From Gammaproteobacteria bacterium (lineage in GTDB: Bacteria > Pseudomonadota > Gammaproteobacteria > PS1 > Pseudothioglobaceae), in contig DQNX01000023.1 in the NCBI GenBank assembly GCA_015658965.1, positions 1 to 7,079 of the forward strand: 7,079 bases of DNA, in the 5' to 3' direction. Positions 1-6,168 of this stretch are shown here, piece by piece. The translations under genes were made by a program, and so were the position numbers. Numbering within the stretch: the stretch's first letter is position 1; each line of letters begins with the position of its first letter. The notes under the pieces were generated by a model. That model was not told the DNA's origin. It ran no database searches and was given only the letters and a program-made list of their open reading frames with translations.

Positions 1-819
1 CTTTTATTGCAGCTTTTTCGTGGCGCTGGCGTGGCGGGGGTGGCCTCAATGCCCAGATCAAAAACTTTGGGAAAAGGCATTCATTACCGGCCAATACTTG
101 ATATCGAAAAATCGGAAATTGTTCAGTACGCTAAAGACAATCGTTTATCTTGGGTTGAAGATGACAGCAATGCCAATACCAATTTCCGACGAAATTTTCT
201 GCGATTAGACATCATTCCGAAACTGGAAACTGCTTATAAAAATTTGGCAAAAACCCTTTCTCGAAGCGCAAAACATCAATCTGAAGCCTTGCAACTGACT
301 CGAACTTTAGCTGAGATTGATATACAAGAACAACAACTGATTAACAGTGATCACAGGCTTAGCACGACTCGTCTGATGCAACTTGATGCTTATCGAGTGA
401 AGAACGTTATTCGTTATCAACTATCAAACTTGGGTTTTCTTGCACCATCTGACAAAGTAATGATGCAAATTCTCGATTTGTTGTCCGCCAAAGAAGATGC
501 CAATCCTTTGGTTTGCTGGGATCAGTTTGAAGTTAGACGTTATCAGTCGCAATTGTATTTTATTAACAATAATCAACCTAAAAATTTGGAAAAATGCCCA
601 ATTCATGCCGATTTTGAAAATTTACCCAATTTTTCCATTCGCTATCGAGCCGAAGGTCAGCGCATCATATTACCCGGAAAAACACATTCACAATCGCTCA
701 AAAAGGTCTTACAAGAAGCTGGAATACCACCTTGGGAGCGAAGTTCACTCAAAATGTACTATATTGATGATGAATTACGCGCGATGGAGCGATTGGGGCG
801 CATGAATCACTCTGATTAA
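1..819 (+). CDS. tilS: tRNA(Ile)-lysidine synthase, C-terminal part (5' end outside window)
   Basis: TilS uses ATP and lysine to convert cytidine 34 of the CAU-anticodon tRNA-Ile to lysidine, so that it reads AUA codons; it acts in the cytoplasm. The reading frame is open from base 1 (LLLQLFRGAG...), so the N-terminal PP-loop with its SGGxDS ATP motif lies upstream. The 272 residues present start in the conserved LFRGAGVAGVASM stretch. They continue through the RPIL segment, WVEDDSN and RRNFLR, a helical middle domain, and the C-terminal domain with SLKKVLQEAGIPPWER. E. coli TilS has about 430 residues, so roughly 60% is seen. The TTG at base 7 is an internal leucine, not a start. The last dozen residues (MERLGRMNHSD) look unlike the usual TilS end and may reflect a late frameshift (see findings). 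It converges on ybeY. Identity is secure; the exact C-terminus is less so. Confidence 0.95.
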   Translation, partial: LLLQLFRGAGVAGVASMPRSKTLGKGIHYRPILDIEKSEIVQYAKDNRLSWVEDDSNANTNFRRNFLRLDIIPKLETAYKNLAKTLSRSAKHQSEALQLTRTLAEIDIQEQQLINSDHRLSTTRLMQLDAYRVKNVIRYQLSNLGFLAPSDKVMMQILDLLSAKEDANPLVCWDQFEVRRYQSQLYFINNNQPKNLEKCPIHADFENLPNFSIRYRAEGQRIILPGKTHSQSLKKVLQEAGIPPWERSSLKMYYIDDELRAMERLGRMNHSD

Positions 820-826
820 TGGCTAA

Positions 827-1267
827 TTATTGATAAGGATCGGCGATTTTGATTTTTTCCAAAATTTTTATTTCTAAATTTTCCATCTGCTGCGCCTCAT
901 CTTCCTCAATGTGATCATAACCGAGCAAATGCAGCGTGCCATGAATAGCCATATGTATCAAATGATGATCAAACCTCTTATTTTGCGCTTTTGCCTCTTG
1001 CGTAACCACTTGGGTGCAAATCACCACATCACCTAAAATCGCTTCGTCAATCTCAATCGGCAAATCACTGGGGAACGACAACACGTTAGTGGGTTTATCT
1101 TGATGGCGATAAGTTTTATTGAGATTTTGAATTTCATTTTGATCAACCAGACGAATCAATAGTTCGCTCTCGCCCTTGCCAAGGTCGTTAATCACTTGTT
1201 GCAACGTATTGGTTAGCGCCTCTTCGTTGATCAAAGTGTCTTTAATACTGTTTTGAATAACAACCAT
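827..1267 (-). CDS. ybeY: Endoribonuclease YbeY, rRNA maturation factor
   Basis: YbeY is a single-strand-specific metal-dependent endoribonuclease involved in 16S rRNA 3'-end maturation and 70S ribosome quality control in the cytoplasm. The zinc site is intact: HGTLHLLGYDH supplies H109, H113 and H119 of the HxxxHxxxxxH signature. The other family hallmark, DKPTNVLSFP (about residues 57-66), is also present, as are LGDVVIC and the acidic EEDEAQQME tail. I chose the ATG at 1267 (MVVIQNSI), giving 146 residues against 155 in E. coli. The frame could be extended to a TTG at 1303, but the extra residues (MIKCHFILKNPT) do not resemble a YbeY N-terminus and would cover the candidate promoter. No clear Shine-Dalgarno precedes the ATG. 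In many relatives ybeY sits with ybeZ (phoH-like) and the ybeX/lnt genes; here it stands alone, divergent from priA and convergent with tilS. Confidence 0.95.
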   Translation of the reverse strand: MVVIQNSIKDTLINEEALTNTLQQVINDLGKGESELLIRLVDQNEIQNLNKTYRHQDKPTNVLSFPSDLPIEIDEAILGDVVICTQVVTQEAKAQNKRFDHHLIHMAIHGTLHLLGYDHIEEDEAQQMENLEIKILEKIKIADPYQ

Positions 1268-1283
1268 TGTCGGGTTTTTAAGA

Positions 1284-1300
1284 ATAAAATGACATTTTAT
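1284..1300. promoter_or_regulatory. Palindromic divergent spacer with TAAAAT hexamers on both strands
   Basis: Within the 52-base gap between the ybeY and priA starts lies a perfect inverted repeat, ATAAAATG-A-CATTTTAT (8-base arms, 1-base centre). Each arm holds TAAAAT, a 5-of-6 match to the sigma-70 -10 box: 1285-1290 on + and 1299-1294 on -. Start sites placed about 7 bases downstream would leave leaders of roughly 20 bases for both priA and ybeY, which fits. No convincing -35 box is present at 16-18 bases on either strand; on the minus strand TTGCCA (1326-1321) is a good hexamer but sits 21 bases away. A two-way promoter is the likeliest reading. A repressor operator or chance in AT-rich DNA are alternatives. 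Confidence 0.4.
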
Positions 1301-1319
1301 CAAATAAATTTAGCCCTTA

Positions 1320-3281
1320 ATGGCAATTGTTGAAGTTGCAATACCCATCCCATTGAATAAGACTTTTGATTATCTGTGTGATGTCGAAGTGAGAGTTGGT
1401 GCGCGGGTTAAAGTACCTTTTGTTCGCAAGAAAGTGGTGGGCATCGTGCTGGCAATTAAAGACAAAAGTGATTTTGACAAACTTAAATCAGTTGAAGAGG
1501 TGCTGGACGATGTGCCTATACTTGACAAGCCAATTTTGGATTTTTTATTTTGGTCGGCGCAATATTATCACCATCCGATAGGCGAGGTAATCTCAGCTGC
1601 ACTGCCTAAAAACCTGCGTCTTGGCAAACCAGCAAAAATTAAAAAAGTCACTGGATTATCGATAGCCACTGAAACGCCTGATTACCAAATCACGGATGAA
1701 CAGTCTCATGCGATTGACGAAGTGCTCAAGTCTCAAGCAAACTATCACGGGTTTTTATTACACGGTGTGACTGGCAGTGGCAAGACCGAAGTTTACCTAC
1801 ATATTACTCAAGCCCTATTAAACCAAGGCAAACAGGTACTGGTATTGGTGCCTGAAATTGGGCTAACCCCACAAATGATTACTCGTTTTGAATCGCGCTT
1901 AGAAACTCGCGTGGTCGCCATCCATTCACAACTGAATGAAACCCAAAAACTCGATGCTTATTTAATGGCTAAAAATGGCGAAGCCGGTGTGGTGCTTGGC
2001 ACTCGAAGCGCCATTTTTGCACCGATGCCAAATCTGGGTTTGATTGTCATTGACGAAGAACATGATGGTTCATTCAAACAACAATCGAGCTTTCGTTATT
2101 CCGCCAGAGACTTGTGTTTTATTCGCGCCAGACAAGCCAACATTCCGCTGGTATTAGGCACGGCAACACCTTCACTAGAAACACTCAAAAATGTGATGGA
2201 TATAAAAATCACTCGGCTCACACTCACACAGCGTGCTGGCGGTGCTGTCTTGCCCAAAGTCAATTTAATCGATATGCGCCAACATTCTGGTGGTGCGTTA
2301 TCTGCCTTACTGATTGAAAAAATGCAGCAATATCTTGACAAAGGCAAGCAAGTTATGTTGTTTATCAATCGCCGTGGCTATGCGCCGGTTTACTTTTGCA
2401 CAGAGTGTGGTTGGAAGGCTGAATGTGACCATTGTGATTCAGGCATGATTTATCATCGCCACATTAACCGCCTCAAATGCCACCACTGTGGCGATGAAAA
2501 AATGCCGGAGCAAACCTGCCCTGATTGCAAACAGCCAAGCTTAGAAGTATTGGGCTATGGCACTGAGCGACTAGAAGAAACACTTAGCTCGCACTTTTCT
2601 AACACGCCCATCATTCGCATTGATCGAGACACCACACGACGCAAAAAAGCCTTTGCCGAGCATTTAGAGCAAATCAACTCAGGCGCGCCCTGCATTATTG
2701 TCGGCACGCAAATGCTCGCCAAAGGTCATGATTTTTCCAATTTGGCGATGGTGAGTATTTTGGATATCGATGCGGGCTTATTGTCGCTCGATTTTCGTGC
2801 AACAGAACATTTGGCACAGCTGTTAATTCAAGTTTCTGGACGTGCTGGTAGAAACACCGAACAAGGCGAAGTGATTATTCAAACGCGTTATCCCGATCAT
2901 CCAATTTTCAGCTATGTGCTGTCGTCTCGTTATACACAGTTTGCCAGTAATTTGCTCAAACAACGCCATAGCGCAATGTTGCCACCATTTTCTCACCAAG
3001 CCTTATTATGCGCGAATGCCAAAAACAAACAGAATGCTGAGGACTTTTTGCGCGAAGTAGCCGGTCTGCTCAAACGCATTAAGATGGAGTCGGTGGAAAT
3101 TTGGGGGCCGGTGGCCAATTCAATTGAAAAAAAGGCGGATTATTATTATTTCAATTTGTATTTACAGTCAAACGACAGAAAAGCTCTGCACCAAATGCTA
3201 GCCACTTTTAATCAGCACGTAAGCAAGATAAAAATTAAAAGTGGTTTGCGCTGGTATTTGGATGTGGATCCGATTGATTAA
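1320..3281 (+). CDS. priA: Primosomal protein N' (replication restart helicase PriA)
   Basis: PriA recognises stalled or collapsed replication forks and D-loops, unwinds 3'-to-5', and reloads the replicative helicase with PriB/DnaT-type partners. The 653-residue protein shows the full layout. An N-terminal 3' DNA-binding domain (about 1-105; PLNKTFDYL, YYHHPIGEV) is followed by the first helicase lobe with Walker A GVTGSGKT (149-156), the DEEH box (245-248) and GTATPS (280-285). Next come eight cysteines for two zinc ions (C360, C363, C369, C372, C387, C390, C400, C403), then GTQMLAKGHDF (462-472) and the QVSGRAGR arginine motif (504-511), and a C-terminal domain. It is about 80 residues shorter than E. 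coli PriA (732) with no motif missing. The ATG at 1320 fits the MxxxEVAIPIPL N-terminus, although no strong ribosome-binding site precedes it. It diverges from ybeY and its stop lies 3 bases from that of bioA. Confidence 0.98.
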   Translation: MAIVEVAIPIPLNKTFDYLCDVEVRVGARVKVPFVRKKVVGIVLAIKDKSDFDKLKSVEEVLDDVPILDKPILDFLFWSAQYYHHPIGEVISAALPKNLRLGKPAKIKKVTGLSIATETPDYQITDEQSHAIDEVLKSQANYHGFLLHGVTGSGKTEVYLHITQALLNQGKQVLVLVPEIGLTPQMITRFESRLETRVVAIHSQLNETQKLDAYLMAKNGEAGVVLGTRSAIFAPMPNLGLIVIDEEHDGSFKQQSSFRYSARDLCFIRARQANIPLVLGTATPSLETLKNVMDIKITRLTLTQRAGGAVLPKVNLIDMRQHSGGALSALLIEKMQQYLDKGKQVMLFINRRGYAPVYFCTECGWKAECDHCDSGMIYHRHINRLKCHHCGDEKMPEQTCPDCKQPSLEVLGYGTERLEETLSSHFSNTPIIRIDRDTTRRKKAFAEHLEQINSGAPCIIVGTQMLAKGHDFSNLAMVSILDIDAGLLSLDFRATEHLAQLLIQVSGRAGRNTEQGEVIIQTRYPDHPIFSYVLSSRYTQFASNLLKQRHSAMLPPFSHQALLCANAKNKQNAEDFLREVAGLLKRIKMESVEIWGPVANSIEKKADYYYFNLYLQSNDRKALHQMLATFNQHVSKIKIKSGLRWYLDVDPID

Positions 3282-3284
3282 TGA

Positions 3285-4526
3285 TTAACAGCCTTCCTTG
3301 ATAACCGCCTTGATGGCATTAGTGACGCTCAACAACTCTTGCTTGCTAATGGTAAATGGCGGCATGGTGTAGAGCAGTTTGCCATACGGTCTGAGCCAAA
3401 CACCTTGATCAATTAATAGCTTTTGAACTTTTTCTACATCGATTTCTTGGGTTAATTCTACCACGCCAATAGCGCCCAAAATCCGCACGTCAGCCACATT
3501 ATCTTCAGCGCGTAATGGCGATAATTCGCGATTTAAGATGGCTTCAATATCGGCAATATTATCTTGCCAAGGCGAATTTAATAATAAATCAATACTGGCA
3601 TTCGCCACACTGCACGCCAGTGGATTGGCCATAAACGTGGGGCCGTGCATGAGTACGCCAACAACGCTAGAAATTTCATTGGTTGTCAGCGTTGCAGCTA
3701 GGGTCATATAGCCACCTGTTAGCGCCTTGCCCAGGCACAAAATATCAGGCTCGACATCGACATATTCCAAGGCAAATAGCTCGCCCGTGCGCCCAAATCC
3801 AGTGGCAATTTCATCCAAAATAAACAACACATTGTGCGTTTTGCACAGCGCTTTGGCCTTGGTCAAGTATTGCGGATTATAAATTCGCATGCCGCCAGCG
3901 CCCTGCACCACGGGCTCTAAAATCATCGCAGCAATGGTGTTTGCATGGCGTTTTAGGATTGCTTTCAAATCGTCCAAAGCCTCGTCCATTGCCACCATCG
4001 ATGGGCTTTTAACAAAAAAGTGCTTTGGCAAAACACCTGAAAACAAATGATGCATGCCGTGATCAGGGTCGCAGACACTCATGGCGCCAAACGTATCACC
4101 ATGATAGCCGCCGCGAACGGCGATGAATTTTTGCTTGTCTGTTTGGCCTTTATTGTGCCAATATTGCAGCGCCATTTTCAGCGCCGCTTCAACCGCCACA
4201 GAGCCTGAATCGGTAAAAAACACTTTAGTCAAATTATCTGGCGTTAATTCAACCAAGGTTTTGGCAAGCGTAATAGCTGGATCGTGTGTCAGGCCACCAA
4301 ACATTACGTGTGACATTTTTCCCAGTTGCGTTGTAATCGCCGCATTTAAAACCGGATGATTGTAACCGTGGATGGCACTCCACCAGGAACTCATGCCGTC
4401 AATCACGCGTTGATTATTTTCTAGATTTAAATAAACCCCATCCGCTGAAAGCACTTTGTGGTTTTCAACTGGATTTGGTGTCTTGGCATAAGCATGCCAA
4501 ACATGCTGTTGATCAAATGTATCCAT
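3285..4526 (-). CDS. bioA: Adenosylmethionine-8-amino-7-oxononanoate aminotransferase (DAPA synthase)
   Basis: BioA makes 7,8-diaminopelargonate from KAPA in biotin biosynthesis, using S-adenosylmethionine as amino donor and PLP as cofactor. It is a cytoplasmic fold-type I class III aminotransferase. Visible residues: VWHAY near the N-terminus, DGMSSWWSAIHGYNHP (43-58), the phosphate-binding DSGSVAVE (106-113), GGYHGDTFGAMSVCDPD (139-155), PLP-ring aspartate D238 in LDEIATGFGRTG, PLP lysine K267 in LGKALTGG, HGPTFMANPLA (294-304), and substrate-binding arginine R379 in GVWLRPYGK. These motifs separate BioA from related omega-transaminases. Its 413 residues compare with about 429 in E. coli. 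No other bio gene is in the window, so the pathway must be scattered or sit elsewhere. The ATG at 4526 directly precedes the conserved N-terminus, but no Shine-Dalgarno is seen. A terminator separates it from the upstream gph. Confidence 0.97.
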   Translation of the reverse strand: MDTFDQQHVWHAYAKTPNPVENHKVLSADGVYLNLENNQRVIDGMSSWWSAIHGYNHPVLNAAITTQLGKMSHVMFGGLTHDPAITLAKTLVELTPDNLTKVFFTDSGSVAVEAALKMALQYWHNKGQTDKQKFIAVRGGYHGDTFGAMSVCDPDHGMHHLFSGVLPKHFFVKSPSMVAMDEALDDLKAILKRHANTIAAMILEPVVQGAGGMRIYNPQYLTKAKALCKTHNVLFILDEIATGFGRTGELFALEYVDVEPDILCLGKALTGGYMTLAATLTTNEISSVVGVLMHGPTFMANPLACSVANASIDLLLNSPWQDNIADIEAILNRELSPLRAEDNVADVRILGAIGVVELTQEIDVEKVQKLLIDQGVWLRPYGKLLYTMPPFTISKQELLSVTNAIKAVIKEGC

Positions 4527-4529
4527 ACC

Positions 4530-4558
4530 AATATAGTTTACTTAGATTCAAGTGTTAC
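4530..4558 (-). promoter_or_regulatory. Possible bioA promoter
   Basis: Read on the minus strand, the short stretch between the gph terminator and bioA contains TATATT (4535-4530; 5 of 6 matches to a -10 box). Seventeen bases upstream of it is GTAACA (4558-4553; 4 of 6 to a -35 box). The -10 ends only three bases before the bioA ATG, so initiation at the normal distance would fall on or just inside the start codon. Either bioA has a leaderless or nearly leaderless message or the true promoter is a different one nearby. I looked for a BirA-type operator (TTGTAAACC, spacer, inverted half) and found at most one poor half-site. Confidence 0.3.
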
Positions 4559-4567
4559 TGTTTTGTT

Positions 4568-4599
4568 AAAACGACATAGGCAAGGACCTATGTCGTTTT
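4568..4599 (-). terminator. Intrinsic terminator after gph, potentially bidirectional
   Basis: A perfect 13-base-pair inverted repeat, AAAACGACATAGG and CCTATGTCGTTTT, surrounds a 6-base loop (CAAGGA on +). The 9-bp core is followed by four Ts on the minus strand and five on the plus strand, so it resembles a factor-independent terminator in both directions. Its outer base overlaps the gph stop codon (4599-4601), so gph translation would end within the stem. It separates gph from bioA, which are on the same strand, arguing against one simple gph-bioA transcript. Confidence 0.8.
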
Positions 4600-5267
4600 T
4601 ATAAATAGTCTTTAAGCTGCGCCATTGAGTCAATCACTAAATCAGGATTGGTGTCGCGAATGTCGTTGCCGTGATTGTAGCCATACGACATACAGATAAT
4701 CTCAAAACCGGCGGCGCGCGAGGCTTTAACATCGCTAACCGAATCACCCAGCATTAATGAATCTTTAGGGTCGATACCAAAAAACTCAGCACTGTGAAGC
4801 AGTGGCAGAGGATCAGGCTTTTTCTTCTCTAAGGTATCGCCAGAAACCACAATACCAAAATAATCAAAAATACCTAGATCCTTTAGAATTGGCAAAGTGA
4901 ATTGTTCCGCCTTGTTGGTAACGCAGCCCAATGTATAGCCCTGAGATTTTAGGTAATCCAAGCCTTCTTTAACGCCCTCATATAATGATGAACGACCCGA
5001 CGTATTGACAGCGTATAAATCTAAAAATATCGGGTAAGCCTTGTCAAAATCAGCTTTGTCAACTGCGCCTTCTAGCTCGCCTGTGAGTGAGCGCTCGACC
5101 AATTTTGGCACGCCGTTACCAACCCAATGACGAACCTTGGCTTCGCCCCATTTTTCTCTACCCATGGCGACCATTAGCTCATCAACACAATAAGCCAAAT
5201 CTGGCACACTATCGACTAAAGTGCCATCAACATCAATCATGATTAATTTGGGGTTGAATTTTTTCAT
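4599..5267 (-). CDS. gph: Phosphoglycolate phosphatase (HAD superfamily)
   Basis: Gph hydrolyses 2-phosphoglycolate to glycolate, clearing a product of DNA repair of 3'-phosphoglycolate ends and, in carbon-fixing organisms, of Rubisco oxygenation. The HAD motifs are in order: motif I IDVDGTLVDS with nucleophile D12 and D14, an alpha-helical cap (about 20-90), motif II in CVTNK (T117), motif III lysine in EKKKPDP (K150), and motif IV GDSVSD (D175, D179). At 222 residues it is a little shorter than E. coli Gph (252). I chose the ATG at 5267 rather than the in-frame ATG at 5273 because AAGGA lies five bases upstream of it, whereas it abuts the earlier codon. It diverges from proC and ends in the stem-loop before bioA. 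HAD phosphatases overlap in specificity, so another small phosphate ester remains possible, but the VGNGVPKLVERSL cap is typical of Gph. Confidence 0.88.
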   Translation of the reverse strand: MKKFNPKLIMIDVDGTLVDSVPDLAYCVDELMVAMGREKWGEAKVRHWVGNGVPKLVERSLTGELEGAVDKADFDKAYPIFLDLYAVNTSGRSSLYEGVKEGLDYLKSQGYTLGCVTNKAEQFTLPILKDLGIFDYFGIVVSGDTLEKKKPDPLPLLHSAEFFGIDPKDSLMLGDSVSDVKASRAAGFEIICMSYGYNHGNDIRDTNPDLVIDSMAQLKDYL

Positions 5268-5272
5268 TGTCA

Positions 5273-5277
5273 TCCTT
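5273..5277 (-). promoter_or_regulatory. gph ribosome-binding site
   Basis: On the minus strand AAGGA (5277-5273) is separated by five bases (TGACA) from the ATG at 5267. The alternative in-frame ATG at 5273 overlaps the last base of this motif and so has no usable spacing. The site therefore decides the start as MKKFNPK rather than MTMKKFNPK. It is one of the few clear Shine-Dalgarno sequences in the window. Confidence 0.6.
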
Positions 5278-5280
5278 GTA

Positions 5281-5308
5281 TTGTTAAAGAGTAGTATTTA
5301 GGTAGAAT
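5281..5308 (+). promoter_or_regulatory. Predicted sigma-70 promoter of the proC operon
   Basis: TTGTTA (5281-5286; 4 of 6 to the -35 box) and TAGAAT (5303-5308; 5 of 6 to the -10 box) are separated by 16 bases. Initiation would be expected near 5315, giving a leader of roughly 23 bases before the proC ATG. It is the best-formed promoter in the window and would drive proC and the two genes overlapping behind it. Confidence 0.5.
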
Positions 5309-5318
5309 ATGCAACCTA
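5299..5318. promoter_or_regulatory. Imperfect 20-base palindrome over the proC -10 box (candidate operator)
   Basis: TAGGTAGAATATGCAACCTA is an inverted repeat in which 8 of 10 base pairs are symmetric: outer arms TAGGT and ACCTA, and an inner ATAT centre flanked by G and C. It covers the predicted proC -10 box and start site and lies in the divergent gph-proC gap. A bound dimer here would block proC transcription and might affect gph too. I do not recognise the regulator, and AT-rich promoter DNA can produce such symmetry by chance. Confidence 0.3.
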
Positions 5319-5337
5319 CTACGTTCGAGATATTTTA

Positions 5338-6168
5338 ATGCAAAACCTTACAACAATCGGTTTTATTGGTGCGGGCAATATGGCTTACGCACTAATTTCT
5401 GGCCTAATTAATAATGGCTTTAGTGCGCAAAATATTAAGTTAAGCGATACTGATGCAGCCTTATTATCCCTACGCGCTGATGAATTTAACCTTGAGGTTT
5501 TTACGGACAATGTCAAGCTAGCCGCCCAATGCGAAGTGATTGTGTTTGCAGTCAAGCCGCAAGTATTGTCTCTCGTTTGCAAAGAGTTACAACAGCATAT
5601 TAACCACAATCCTTTAATTATTTCCATTGCGGCAGGGGTGCGAGCCACCGATATTAATCGCTGGCTCGGCGGCGATACTGCAATTGTACGCACCATGCCT
5701 AATACCCCAGCGCTATTAGGCAAAGGCGCAACTGGGATGCTGGCGAATGAAGCCGTTAGTGATAAACAAAAAGCCTTGGCAGGACAAATACTCAGCGCGG
5801 TTGGCAGTTGTCTGTGGGTGGAAGATGAAAAAATGCTGGACGCTGTAACGGCGCTTTCAGGCAGCGGTCCGGCTTATTTTTTCTTGCTCATTGAATCCAT
5901 GGCCAAAGCTGGCGTCGCTCTAGGGTTGGACGAGGCAAGCGCTGAAAAACTCAGCATTCAAACAGCACTCGGCGCCAGCATGATGGCCAGCAGTAGCGAT
6001 GATTCAGCCCACCAACTGCGGGCAAAAGTTACCTCAAAAAACGGCACCACACAAGCGGCAATTGAATCGTTCCAAGATCAGGATTTTGAGATGATTGTTG
6101 CTCATGCCATGCGTGCTGCTTTTGATCGATCTCGTGAAATGGGCACCGAATTGGGCGATGATGACTGA
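5338..6168 (+). CDS. proC: Pyrroline-5-carboxylate reductase
   Basis: ProC carries out the last step of proline synthesis, reducing 1-pyrroline-5-carboxylate with NAD(P)H in the cytoplasm. The 276-residue protein begins with a Rossmann nucleotide-binding motif GFIGAGNMA (8-16). It continues with AVKPQ (71-75), the RTMPNTPA loop (118-125), LSGSGPAYFF (173-182), which belongs to the dimerisation and substrate domain, and VTSKNGTT (231-238), the family signature. Most relatives have VTSPGGTT at the last position; K-N here replaces P-G but the essential GTT remains. Length matches E. coli ProC (269). The ATG at 5338 immediately precedes the conserved N-terminus. In many bacteria a PLP-binding YggS homologue and a YggT homologue flank proC; neither is here. 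The stop codon overlaps the start of the next gene, indicating coupled translation. Confidence 0.98.
   Translation: MQNLTTIGFIGAGNMAYALISGLINNGFSAQNIKLSDTDAALLSLRADEFNLEVFTDNVKLAAQCEVIVFAVKPQVLSLVCKELQQHINHNPLIISIAAGVRATDINRWLGGDTAIVRTMPNTPALLGKGATGMLANEAVSDKQKALAGQILSAVGSCLWVEDEKMLDAVTALSGSGPAYFFLLIESMAKAGVALGLDEASAEKLSIQTALGASMMASSSDDSAHQLRAKVTSKNGTTQAAIESFQDQDFEMIVAHAMRAAFDRSREMGTELGDDD

Noticed and set aside
497..805. A 102-codon frame on + overlapping the end of tilS.
   Set aside because: It lies within the conserved TilS C-terminal domain in the wrong frame. Only its last few codons (SDWGA) are of interest, as possible evidence for a frameshift, and are noted as a finding.
820..900. 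A terminator hairpin at the tilS-ybeY junction among the T-rich runs.
   Set aside because: The T- and A-rich stretches around 849-875 are ybeY codons, and no adjacent GC-containing stem could be found.
1268..1303. A TTG start for ybeY at 1303.
   Set aside because: It would add residues with no similarity to YbeY, lacks a ribosome-binding site, and would run over the palindromic promoter region.
2096..2368. A 90-codon open frame on the minus strand inside priA.
   Set aside because: It lies wholly opposite the conserved helicase domain and its translation resembles no family; it is a by-product of priA codon use.
4527..4567. A BirA-type biotin operator upstream of bioA.
   Set aside because: AAGTAAACT on the minus strand matches 6 of 9 positions of one half-site, but the second half at the required spacing is absent.
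5385..5723. A 112-codon open frame on the minus strand inside proC.
   Set aside because: It is entirely antisense to the conserved Rossmann region, has no recognisable domain and no promoter or ribosome-binding site.
6095..6160. An upstream extension of the membrane-protein gene beginning inside proC at 6095.
   Set aside because: The extra residues come from the well-conserved end of proC read in another frame, with no start-site support; the ATG at 6158/6161 gives a normal small membrane protein.
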